Below, piece by piece: positions 43,875-52,232 of a stretch of 64,000 bases of DNA. Position 1 is the stretch's first letter, and every line of letters begins with the position of its first letter. The notes under the pieces are model-generated. The model saw nothing but the letters and a program-made list of their open reading frames with translations. It made no database searches and had not been told where the DNA came from. The stretch is taken from NCBI GenBank assembly GCA_026014735.1, contig JAOZHT010000003.1:290080-354079 (forward strand), read 5' to 3'. The position numbers and the translations under genes were made by a program. This stretch comes from Candidatus Bathyarchaeota archaeon (GTDB lineage Archaea; Thermoproteota; Bathyarchaeia; Bathyarchaeales; Bathycorpusculaceae).

Positions 43875-44764
43875 ATCAACTAACCCTTCTTGTAGGCGAC
43901 AACCCCTTCCACGGAATCAGTCACCTGTCACAGCAAAGAGCACGCGGACGCTTCAGCAGCCAACAGGATTTTGCAGAGTACGCTTCAAGCTTGGTGGCGC
44001 TTTCGCTCAAGAACGGCGCTGACGGCTTCATGTTCTCGGTAGACGAAACCACGCTTGCCATAATCCGAAACCTCCCCAAAAACGGAATCGAAAAAACCCG
44101 CCTGTACGCGCTTGCACCCTACTCTTATGAGTACGTGCGCAAAGCCACTTTGACGGGGGGCGTTTCGGGGCTGGCGAAAAGCGTGGGGAAAGACATGGTG
44201 TTTTCCTCATCGAATATGAAGGTTATCGCGCAGAACCTTGGCGGTTTGATGCGCTTCAAGCTTCCCGCGTTGCTTAAAACCTACGTTACCTACGAGCTTT
44301 CGCGGCTTAAATCGGCGACCGACGGCAAAATGCCTCTGGAATCGTTTATGCTGCAGGAACTCGTCACGGACATGGCGCTTGCCCTTAACTTGGAGGGGCT
44401 TTTCAAAGACTACATCCGTTTCCTGGAGAAACGTGGAATACGCGCTGGATTTGAGACCCGTAACTTCCCCTACTTAGTTAACAAATTCAGCGAATGGGAC
44501 ATAGACTTCAAAAAACTCACCTTAACTGCTTCCTTTAACAAGGTGGGCTTCCAGATGTGCCCAACCAAGGCCGAATGCGAAGAGGCGCTAAGACGCGCTC
44601 GAGACGCAGAGGTTTATGCCATGAGCGTCCTTGCCGCCGGATACCTAAAACCCAATGAGGCAAGCGGCTACTTGACTGAGCTAGAGGGGTTAAGTGGCGC
44701 GGTAATCGGTGTTTCTAAGGAGAAGCAGGCAGCCGAGACCTTCCGTGCTCTCCGAGGTAATTAG
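43871..44764 (+). CDS. Conserved protein coupled to the oxidoreductase, TIM-barrel-like
   Basis: 297 residues. I do not recognise a named family. VGDNPFHGISHLS starts the protein; alternating beta and alpha elements with NGADGFMFSVDETT, RAGFETRNFP and TLTASFNKVGFQM suggest a TIM barrel. It is translationally coupled to the Gfo/Idh enzyme upstream (ATGA overlap) and occurs in a sugar-biosynthesis context. It may be an aldolase, epimerase or lyase acting on the same sugar (inference). Confidence 0.65.
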   Translation: MNQLTLLVGDNPFHGISHLSQQRARGRFSSQQDFAEYASSLVALSLKNGADGFMFSVDETTLAIIRNLPKNGIEKTRLYALAPYSYEYVRKATLTGGVSGLAKSVGKDMVFSSSNMKVIAQNLGGLMRFKLPALLKTYVTYELSRLKSATDGKMPLESFMLQELVTDMALALNLEGLFKDYIRFLEKRGIRAGFETRNFPYLVNKFSEWDIDFKKLTLTASFNKVGFQMCPTKAECEEALRRARDAEVYAMSVLAAGYLKPNEASGYLTELEGLSGAVIGVSKEKQAAETFRALRGN

Positions 44765-45962
44765 CTGGGTTTGCTGGGATGAGGCGTGGATTTTGATTTA
44801 TCTGTTAGCGGCTTGGCTTGCTGTCGGCGCGTTGTTTCTGGGTGTTCCAGCCGCATATTTTGTTTACATGAAGAAGCGTTCCGTCGGCGCCTGGAACCTG
44901 ACTGTAGAGAAGGATTACTTGCCTTCCGTGGCAATTCTTATTCCAGTGCATAACGAAGAAAGCGTCATCCGCCTTAAACTCGACAACATTTCTCGCCTAA
45001 AGTATCCGGCTGAAAAGATGGATATATTCGTCGCTAACGACTGCTCAACCGACGGCACCATGGCAGAAGTTAACCGTTACACTGCCCTGCATCCCGAACT
45101 AAAAATCTCAGTTTTTGACAGCAAAATTCATCTGGGTAAAACGGGATGCTTAAACACCGTGCTAAAGAGCATCCGCTCCGATGTTGTTGTGATTTCTGAT
45201 GTGGACTGTTTCTGGCCAAGCGATATTCTCACCAAGGCGATGCCGTATCTTTCTGACCCGACCGTTGGCGCTGTAACTGCCCGGGAGATGCTGCTTAATT
45301 CCGGTGACAGTTGGGTTACCCATGGCGAGCAGTTCTATGACCGCAACATTCAAGCGGTGCGCATCGGCGAATCCAAGCTTCATTCAACCATAATATTCCA
45401 AGGCGGCTTCGCAGCCTACAAACGAAGTGTCCTAGAAGAGTTCAATCATGCAACCGATGATTCCGGGACAGCCCTTGACATCGTACAAAATAACAAACGC
45501 ACGTTGCTCATTCCCGAAATCGGCTTTTTCACTGTTAGCCCAACCACATGGAAAAGCAAAATCGCCATAAAAATCCGTCGCGCAAGTCACCTTCAGCATC
45601 TATGGGCAAGATGCCTGAATCTGCTTGTACACCGTAAACTCGGGATGCCCAATCGAATCGCGGTTCCCGAGATTTTGCTGCATATTTTTAACCCGTTGCT
45701 TTTGGTGGCGTTGGCGGTTTTGACTGTGGCTGTTGCTGTGGTTTATCCGCTTTTGGGGTTAGCTTTAGCCGCTGCTGTTTTAGCTGTGTTTGCAGTTAAG
45801 AAAACCCGGACTTCGGCGCTTGAGCTTTTGCAGAATAACTTGATTTTGCTTTGGGCGTTATCTTCTTTTTTTGTTAACCGCAAATTTACCTTTTGGAAGC
45901 CTGTAGCGGAGTCCCGTTCAGCTCTCAGCGAGGCCGTCTTAAGGGAAAAGAACCTGATTTGA
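44745..45962 (+). CDS. Membrane glycosyltransferase, family 2
   Basis: 405 residues from GTG at 44745; an earlier in-frame ATG or equivalent at 44709 would overlap the previous gene by 56 bases. One membrane helix at about 13-33, then the GT2 domain (ILIPVHNEES, ANDCSTDGT, ISDVDCFWP, with a DxD-type DVD). Two to three further helices lie at about 320-385. It resembles polymerising or lipid-linked-sugar transferases. The base at 44745 has no strong ribosome binding site. Confidence 0.82.
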   Translation: MLSEVISWVCWDEAWILIYLLAAWLAVGALFLGVPAAYFVYMKKRSVGAWNLTVEKDYLPSVAILIPVHNEESVIRLKLDNISRLKYPAEKMDIFVANDCSTDGTMAEVNRYTALHPELKISVFDSKIHLGKTGCLNTVLKSIRSDVVVISDVDCFWPSDILTKAMPYLSDPTVGAVTAREMLLNSGDSWVTHGEQFYDRNIQAVRIGESKLHSTIIFQGGFAAYKRSVLEEFNHATDDSGTALDIVQNNKRTLLIPEIGFFTVSPTTWKSKIAIKIRRASHLQHLWARCLNLLVHRKLGMPNRIAVPEILLHIFNPLLLVALAVLTVAVAVVYPLLGLALAAAVLAVFAVKKTRTSALELLQNNLILLWALSSFFVNRKFTFWKPVAESRSALSEAVLREKNLI

Positions 45963-46193
45963 CCCCATTTTTGGCCTTGTTTGCCTTTATTATTTAACGT
46001 AGAAGAAGGTACCTCTTCCTGCTTTCTTCTGATTCTCGCGGATTCGTCGGCGGCTGCTTTTTCCTCAGTTTTACTGGCTAAGCGCCTGGTCATAGAGTAC
46101 CTTGAGCTTGCCCAAGCTAAGTTACCGATAATGGGCTGGATGGAGCGCTGCTGCTTCGCAGAGACCCCCTCCCCTTATATAATGAATAGTTGA

Positions 46194-47117
46194 GTGAGCA
46201 CTTTGGCTTCTAACCACAAATTCACCGTAACGGTGGGTATATGCGTCAAAAACGGCGCGCCCCTAATTAGAAACGCAGTAAAAAGCCTCTGCCGCCAAAC
46301 CTTCCCCCATAAAGACACCGAAGTCTTCGTGGTCGACGGCAATAGCAAAGACAACACGCTTAGTCTTATCCGCGGCAACTTAACCCCTGACTTCGGCAAC
46401 CTAAGGATTCTGCAGGAAAGCAGCGGCCTTGGCATAGCCCGCCAGATGGTGGTTATGCAGGCCAGCGGCAAATATATCGTTTGGCTCGACGCCGACATGG
46501 TGCTGGCAGACGATTACTTGGAAAACCAGGTTGCATATATGGAGCAGCACCCCGAAGTGGGTATTGCAGGCGGCAAATACAACGTTCACATTGGACACGG
46601 CTTAGCAGCGGATCTGGAAAACATAGTTTACGCCGTTGATTCCGTCTATGGAAACCGCGGCAGCGCGTCCAAATACGGGTACCTGCCCGGCGCGGAAGGA
46701 GCCATCTACCGGGTAGAGGCAGTTCGTGCCGTAGGCGGCTTTGACCCCAACATAAACGGCGCCGCAGAAGACACCGAGATGGCGTATCGAGTCCGCGCAA
46801 GCGGCTGGAAACTCGCCGCCACCAAGGAAACCTTCACTGAATCCACCCGCGCCACATGGCAGTCGCTTTGGAAGCAGTACATCTGGTATGGACGCGGCGG
46901 CCACTTCATATATCACAAGGACCCCGGCGCACTTAATTTTCTGCAGATGACTCCGATGGCGGGGTTTTTGGCTGGGGTTCTGCGGTTGCCCGGCGCGTTT
47001 ATGCTAACCCGTAAAGCCTCTTTTGTTATGTTGCCCTTTCACTACACCTACAAGCGGATAGCCTGGGTTTTTGGGTTCCAGAGCGCTCACCGCGACGGCT
47101 ACGGCCACCCCGCTTGA
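46194..47117 (+). CDS. Family 2 glycosyltransferase, paralog of the next gene
   Basis: 307 residues. TVTVGICVKNGAPLIRNAVK, FVVDGNSKDNT and VWLDADMVL (DxD) are the GT2 landmarks; YIWYGRGGHF and a hydrophobic segment at about 255-275 follow. The first codon is GTG. A TATA-like CTTATATAAT at 46174-46183 is only 15 bases before the GTG, which would fit a later start (TTG at 46203) or a fortuitous TATA. The next gene shares the whole architecture. Confidence 0.88.
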   Translation: MSTLASNHKFTVTVGICVKNGAPLIRNAVKSLCRQTFPHKDTEVFVVDGNSKDNTLSLIRGNLTPDFGNLRILQESSGLGIARQMVVMQASGKYIVWLDADMVLADDYLENQVAYMEQHPEVGIAGGKYNVHIGHGLAADLENIVYAVDSVYGNRGSASKYGYLPGAEGAIYRVEAVRAVGGFDPNINGAAEDTEMAYRVRASGWKLAATKETFTESTRATWQSLWKQYIWYGRGGHFIYHKDPGALNFLQMTPMAGFLAGVLRLPGAFMLTRKASFVMLPFHYTYKRIAWVFGFQSAHRDGYGHPA

Positions 47118-47133
47118 ACTGCCTTTTGGTTTG

Positions 47134-48045
47134 ATGAAGATGACAAGTCTAGTCACAGTCGGCATCTGCGTACGCAACGGAGAACTGATGCTTCCCGGCG
47201 CAGTCCAAAGCATCCTAGCACAGACTTACCCCCAGGAAAAAATCCAGATAGTATTCGTCGACGACGGCAGCCAAGACCACACCCCCCAGTTAATTCAAGA
47301 GTACGTTTCGGCTTTGGGTTCCCGAGTTAAAGCCTACAAGTCACCTTGGCTGGGGCTGGGACGCGCCAGAAACAAGATAGTTAAGGAAGCAGACGGCGAC
47401 TTCATCCTCTTTGTGGACGCCGACGAAATCCTAACGCCCAGCTACCTCCAAGCCCAAGTTGACGTGATGGAGAAAAACCCCCAAGTCGGCATAACAGCGG
47501 GTATGTTCAAAACCATCCCCGGCAACTTGCTGCTTAACCTCGAAGTTGCCCCATTCATCGTAAATCAGAAAAACTTTGGCAAACCCACTTTTCTGCTGAA
47601 AAACGACAAGATGGTGGGCACAGGCGGCACCACCTTCCGAACAGTGGCGGTGCGGCAGGTCAACGGCTTTAACGAGGGCATCCAGGGCGCGGGGGAGGAC
47701 CTTGATTTGGTTGCGCGCATCAAGCAGGCCGGTTGGCTTGTTGAGGCTAACTCAGCTGAGTTCTATGAACTCCACGGTGGCTTATCCAGACCCAAAGATC
47801 TTTGGAAGAAATATTATTGGTATGGGATTGGCTGCCAGAGGAGCTTTAATCAGATGCGGGGCGCTTTTTTCTTGCCTCTTATGACGCCGGTAATTGGTTC
47901 AGCCATCGGCTTGGTTTATTCGCATGCTGCATACCGTTTTCTGCATAAGAAAGAAATGTTTCTGCTACCGCTTCATTACGGCTTTAAGCATACCGCTTGG
48001 ATGCTGGGGTTCATGAAGGCTCAGCTTAAAAAACAGAATAGTTAA
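47134..48045 (+). CDS. Family 2 glycosyltransferase, tandem paralog
   Basis: 303 residues from ATG at 47134. VTVGICVRNGELMLPGAVQS, FVDDGSQDHTP and LFVDADEIL match the upstream paralog. It also shares the YYWYGIG and HYGFKHTAWMLGF segments near the end. An earlier start at 47071 would overlap the previous gene. The paired genes probably add consecutive sugars. Confidence 0.88.
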   Translation: MKMTSLVTVGICVRNGELMLPGAVQSILAQTYPQEKIQIVFVDDGSQDHTPQLIQEYVSALGSRVKAYKSPWLGLGRARNKIVKEADGDFILFVDADEILTPSYLQAQVDVMEKNPQVGITAGMFKTIPGNLLLNLEVAPFIVNQKNFGKPTFLLKNDKMVGTGGTTFRTVAVRQVNGFNEGIQGAGEDLDLVARIKQAGWLVEANSAEFYELHGGLSRPKDLWKKYYWYGIGCQRSFNQMRGAFFLPLMTPVIGSAIGLVYSHAAYRFLHKKEMFLLPLHYGFKHTAWMLGFMKAQLKKQNS

Positions 48046-48073
48046 AACAAAAAGGGAAGGAAGTTGGTTTGGT

Positions 48074-49723
48074 TTACCAGTGGTATGCAAACCACAGGTT
48101 ATAGCGTGGCCAGTAGAAGACTATCCACTGTTTATAGTAGTTCCCGTGAACTAGACCTTGACCACAATGCTGGATCGGCCGATTAAGCGTAGGTTTCAGA
48201 GTCGTTGTTGATTTTGTCGGCTCCTCTGTTGGAGCTGGCGTGCCTGTTGCTGGTTTGTCGGTGGGTTGAGGTGTCTTTTCGGTTGTCGTTGAAGTAGGCT
48301 CTGGTGTTGGAGTTGTGGTTGCCTGTGGCTCCTGTGTTGGAGTTGGCGTTGCTTGAGGCTGCTGTGTCGGTGTAGCTGTTGCAGTGGCGGTTGGAGTTGG
48401 AGGAGGTGCAGTTATGGCTCCGTTGTATGCACTGATGAAGGCTTGTCCCATGTTGTTTGGTGAGTAGCCGCTTGAAAGCATGGTTTCGCCGGAGTAGATT
48501 CCGCCGAGGCCAGAGTCGCTAAGCCAGTAGTATGCACATGCGCCTATGCCCATGTCTTGCTGGACCTTGAGCACGTTTGTCCACCATGTAAGGTCTCTTT
48601 GGTGGTTTGGTGAACTGTTGAGGCATGAGCCTTCCTCGTTGACGACCAATGGTGCGGTGACGCCCATGGTGTTTATGCCTGTCTGTACCTGTGATTTAAG
48701 CGTGGTATAATCGGTTGCCCAGTAGTTGCTTAGGTCAGTTGGCGCGTAATAGTAGTAGTGTGTTGTGTAGACCAAGTTGGTTGCGCCTGGAATTGCGTTG
48801 CTGATCTGTTTACACCATGACAAGTCGTTGCCGTAGCCGTTTGGTTGCCAGCCCATGTGCCATTGCATCATGATTAGGTTGGTTGCGCCGGTGCTGCGGA
48901 TTGCACTGTACATCGTCTGCAGATAAGTCATGTAGCCTGCGGGTATTGCGTCGACGTCGCTGCCGACGTTAGGTTCGTTCCATCCTTCAAAGATTGCGTT
49001 AGGGTAGTCTTTTAGGTTATTTGCCATGTCTGTCCAGAACCATTTCCAGAAGGCCTGCTCGTTGTTACCGTAGCCTGCATCGGATAGGAATCTGGTGGCT
49101 GCGTCGTCCCAGCCCATAAGTGGCATACCCTGCCAGCCGTATCCTGAACTGGCATATTTGTCTAAGCCAAAGGAGCTGGATGAGGGCGTCATCATGTATG
49201 GTACGACATCGACGTAGATGCCGTATTTGTCGGCTTCTTGGCAGAGTGTTCGTAGGTAAGCTTTGGTGCTTATCGGGGTTGTTTGTCCTGCATAGTTAGG
49301 GTCTTCCTGTGCTGGAACGATGTTGTCACGGTAGTACCAGCTTGGGTAAACAAAGACACGTATCATGTTAACATGCCACTGTGACTGCAACGTCGCGAAG
49401 GTTTGATCCATCACGGCGGTGGGATTATAGTTCCATTGAGTACCCCAGTTGTCGCTGCCGCCATTACCCCAGAGGATAAGGTTCGGCACCATACCTGCAA
49501 CACCTACACCTCGTAGATACACCACGTTGCCGCTCTCATCTAAAATGTAAGAGCCGGACGTGTGAAGAGGCGAGGTGGATGGCGTTGCTGCTTGCGCTGG
49601 CATCGTTGACAGTGATGCCATCATGCTGACAGCAAAGACTGCTATGAGGCAGAATGCGGTTGGCTTTGCGAGACGTTTGAGGCTTATGGAATGCACTGTG
49701 TGTGCTATTGCTTGTGTATTCAT
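48074..49723 (-). CDS. Secreted glycoside hydrolase family 5 protein with Pro/Thr linker
   Basis: 549 residues from the ATG at 49723. Signal peptide at about 20-46. The catalytic domain (about 57-415) contains MIRVFVYPSW, the acid/base Glu in GWNEPN and the nucleophile Glu in VVNEEGS, as in GH5 beta-glycanases. A Pro/Thr/Gln linker of about 90 residues (TPTQEPQA-type units) follows, and then a 35-residue aromatic end (WIVFYWPRYNLWFAYHW). The family cleaves beta-1,4 glucans or mannans. It lies on the opposite strand inside the glycan locus, and could process the polymer made there. The GGAAGAG site and the TATA at 49769-49780 support this start over 49762. Confidence 0.88.
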   Translation of the reverse strand: MNTQAIAHTVHSISLKRLAKPTAFCLIAVFAVSMMASLSTMPAQAATPSTSPLHTSGSYILDESGNVVYLRGVGVAGMVPNLILWGNGGSDNWGTQWNYNPTAVMDQTFATLQSQWHVNMIRVFVYPSWYYRDNIVPAQEDPNYAGQTTPISTKAYLRTLCQEADKYGIYVDVVPYMMTPSSSSFGLDKYASSGYGWQGMPLMGWDDAATRFLSDAGYGNNEQAFWKWFWTDMANNLKDYPNAIFEGWNEPNVGSDVDAIPAGYMTYLQTMYSAIRSTGATNLIMMQWHMGWQPNGYGNDLSWCKQISNAIPGATNLVYTTHYYYYAPTDLSNYWATDYTTLKSQVQTGINTMGVTAPLVVNEEGSCLNSSPNHQRDLTWWTNVLKVQQDMGIGACAYYWLSDSGLGGIYSGETMLSSGYSPNNMGQAFISAYNGAITAPPPTPTATATATPTQQPQATPTPTQEPQATTTPTPEPTSTTTEKTPQPTDKPATGTPAPTEEPTKSTTTLKPTLNRPIQHCGQGLVHGNYYKQWIVFYWPRYNLWFAYHW

Positions 49724-49768
49724 GTTTTCTCTCTCTTCCTGAATGTGAACCCTATTGGGCATAGATCA

Positions 49769-49780
49769 TTTTTATAGGCT
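49769..49780 (-). promoter_or_regulatory. TATA box of the GH5 gene
   Basis: The minus strand reads CCTATAAAAATG about 50 bases before the ATG at 49723. The predicted transcript start near 49747 lies downstream of the longer candidate start at 49762, which rules that start out if the promoter is right. Confidence 0.5.
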
Positions 49781-49925
49781 TTTGAAAAACAGGTTTCACT
49801 TAATTGCGAAGTTTAGTTTGCACTGCGATTGCTCCCAAACCGAGCGAAAAGTAAATCCACAGTGTTTATTGATAAATCATCTGACATAAATACGCTAAAT
49901 TACTTACTCTACCTGTGAATAAACG

Positions 49926-51041
49926 ATGACTAAGCGAATCGGGGTGTTCTGTCCCACCCTAAACGTCTACGGCGGCGGCGAATACGTAGCCATATCTCTA
50001 GCTAACACGTTGGCACAGAACAACTTCGAGGTGGTGCTCTTCTCAAGCGGCAAAGTTAACCCCCAAGCTATCCAGAATTACTTCGGAGAAACCCTGCACC
50101 CCCGCATCCAAACCCTTCAGCAGCCAACCAACTTCGCCCCCCATGGACTAGGCGACTTCTATCAAACCATCGTTCACTCATACATCGCCAAGAAAAAATG
50201 TAGCCTCTTCATCGACGCCTTCTCAAATTGCGTCTACCCATGGACCGAAGTCAGCTACATCCATTTTCCCTTTCTTAACCACTTCGCCTTCAGCAAAACA
50301 TTTCCTTACCTCACCCGACCCCGTATTACCCATGCGGGGACAGTGCCGCATGTGCTGCTAGAGAAGAAACTTATCGATTACCGCAAGCGGCTGGTGCTGG
50401 CAAACAGCATCTACACTGCCGACGAAATCAAATCCTATTCCGGCAAATCCGTCGACGTGCTCTATCCCCCCTTCTCCTCTATCATATCCAGAATCGGCAA
50501 GGCATCAGCCAAAACAGCCCGAGAAAACCTCGTGGTAACAGTTTCCCGCATCGACTCCAACAAGCTGCTCGAACGCATCCCCCACATCGCTGCCCAAACC
50601 AACCCCAACATAAAATTCGTCGTTATAGGCCGCCTCTGCAGCCCCCATGTGCTTAGCCACCTTGAAGGCATAGTTAAACGGATGGGGCTCTCGGAGCGCG
50701 TTAAATTCTTCCCTAACGCCCCCGCTGACCAGAAGATTGCATTGCTTAAAAGCGCTAAACTCTACCTCCACACTATGATTGGCGAGCACTTCGGCATATC
50801 CATCGTTGAGGCTATGGCGCTTGGATGCGTACCCATCGTTCATGACAGCGGCGGCATGAGAGAATTTGTGCCAGCGCATCTGCGTTACCTAACCATCGAG
50901 CAAGCTGCAGCAAAGATCAATGAGCAAGTCGCTGGCTGGTCTATGGCTGAGGCTGAGGAAATGAAAGAGATCGCTGACCGATTCTCGATTGCCCACTTCT
51001 CTGAGCGATTCATGGAGTTATTCAATAAACATTACACTTAA
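49926..51041 (+). CDS. Family 4 glycosyltransferase
   Basis: 371 residues. The GT-B fold shows as NVYGGGEYVAISLANTL at the N-terminus, VTVSRIDSNK opening the C-terminal domain and GEHFGISIVEAMALGCVPI with the EX7E donor site. It resembles ALG11-like mannosyltransferases. No membrane segment, so it acts on the cytoplasmic face. It leads a new plus-strand run after the GH5 gene. Confidence 0.9.
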   Translation: MTKRIGVFCPTLNVYGGGEYVAISLANTLAQNNFEVVLFSSGKVNPQAIQNYFGETLHPRIQTLQQPTNFAPHGLGDFYQTIVHSYIAKKKCSLFIDAFSNCVYPWTEVSYIHFPFLNHFAFSKTFPYLTRPRITHAGTVPHVLLEKKLIDYRKRLVLANSIYTADEIKSYSGKSVDVLYPPFSSIISRIGKASAKTARENLVVTVSRIDSNKLLERIPHIAAQTNPNIKFVVIGRLCSPHVLSHLEGIVKRMGLSERVKFFPNAPADQKIALLKSAKLYLHTMIGEHFGISIVEAMALGCVPIVHDSGGMREFVPAHLRYLTIEQAAAKINEQVAGWSMAEAEEMKEIADRFSIAHFSERFMELFNKHYT

Positions 51042-51056
51042 TGGAGTTGTTTCTGT

Positions 51057-52232
51057 TTGCATGTCTGTCACGTCTGGGAAAGGTTCTGGCCGATAGAAAT
51101 CGGCGGTTTAGAACGCTACATACTGTGGCTGTCAAGTTACCTGGCCAAGAAAGAAAAAATTGAATTTTCACTGGTAACTGGACGAACTAAACTGCTGCTT
51201 TTAACTAAAAACATCAAGAAATATGAGGACGCAGGTTTCCTCAAAGTCTGTCGCCTAGGCCCTGGTCCAGTGGATTTAATCAACGGCGCCTTCATTTACG
51301 GCTTAGGCTACACGCCGCGGCTGGTGGAGAAGATGAAGTTCGCCGGCCTCTACCATGAAGCCACCCGATGGAAAACCGCTCAGTCAGCGGACCTCTTCCA
51401 CATACATGGCATCTGGCGCGACCTCGAATACATAGACCTCGGTATCTCCCTTAGCAGGCACTACAAAAAACCTCTCGTGCTTACCCTCCACGGTGGCTTC
51501 GTCGGTGACCCCCTCCACGGAGGCATGCCCCTTGAATCAGCTGAGGTGCGCTCGATTCTAGAGAATGACGTTGCGGCAATCACTACCTACTCTAAAGAAA
51601 TCCTCGGTACCCTACAGAATCTGGGTTTAGGCGGCAAAAGCCACCTTATCACCAACTTCCTGGATTCACCCCACTTCAAAAACCCTAACCCGCCCGAGCC
51701 GCACCCAACCACCATCACCTACGTAGGCAGACTTGAGCCCGTGCAGACGCCCGACCTTGTCATTAAAGCCTTCAAGCAGGTGCACATGAAGCAACCCACC
51801 GCCAAGCTTTTCATCGTGGGCTACGGCAGAATGTTTGAAACCCTCAAGCTTATGGTTAAAGAGCTGGACCTTGAAGGCGCCGTTACGTTAACTGGCAAGC
51901 AAACCGACGTGCGCAAGTTCCTGTGGAACAGCGATGTTTTTGTTGCCACCAACTTCGGCTACATTGCCACGTTGGAAGCTTGGTCCGCTGGGCTGGCGGT
52001 GGCTGCCCCCCGTTTTGGAATACTCAAGGAAACCATCAGTCACGAATACAATGGATTGCTCTTTGAACCTAACAATCCTGACGATTTAGCCGCTGCCCTA
52101 ATAAGAATGATTGAGGATAAAGCTTTACGGGAAAATCTTGCCTTCAACGGTGAACAAACAGTGAAGAACTATGACATACGCGCCGTAGCGCCCAAGATGG
52201 CCCAAATATACCGGTCCGTGGTTAAAGATTGA
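51057..52232 (+). CDS. Family 4 glycosyltransferase
   Basis: 391 residues from TTG at 51057. HVCHVWERFWPIEIGGLERYI starts the N-terminal domain, with ITYVGRLEPVQTP at the second domain; the usual EX7E region is TLEAWSAGLAVAAP with conservative change. It overlaps the next gene by four bases, which suggests coupling. Confidence 0.9.
   Translation: MHVCHVWERFWPIEIGGLERYILWLSSYLAKKEKIEFSLVTGRTKLLLLTKNIKKYEDAGFLKVCRLGPGPVDLINGAFIYGLGYTPRLVEKMKFAGLYHEATRWKTAQSADLFHIHGIWRDLEYIDLGISLSRHYKKPLVLTLHGGFVGDPLHGGMPLESAEVRSILENDVAAITTYSKEILGTLQNLGLGGKSHLITNFLDSPHFKNPNPPEPHPTTITYVGRLEPVQTPDLVIKAFKQVHMKQPTAKLFIVGYGRMFETLKLMVKELDLEGAVTLTGKQTDVRKFLWNSDVFVATNFGYIATLEAWSAGLAVAAPRFGILKETISHEYNGLLFEPNNPDDLAAALIRMIEDKALRENLAFNGEQTVKNYDIRAVAPKMAQIYRSVVKD

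Noticed and set aside
45981..46193. 70-codon frame before the glycosyltransferase at 46194
   Set aside because: No ribosome binding site, odd composition, and the end overlaps the promoter-like CCCCTTATATAAT.
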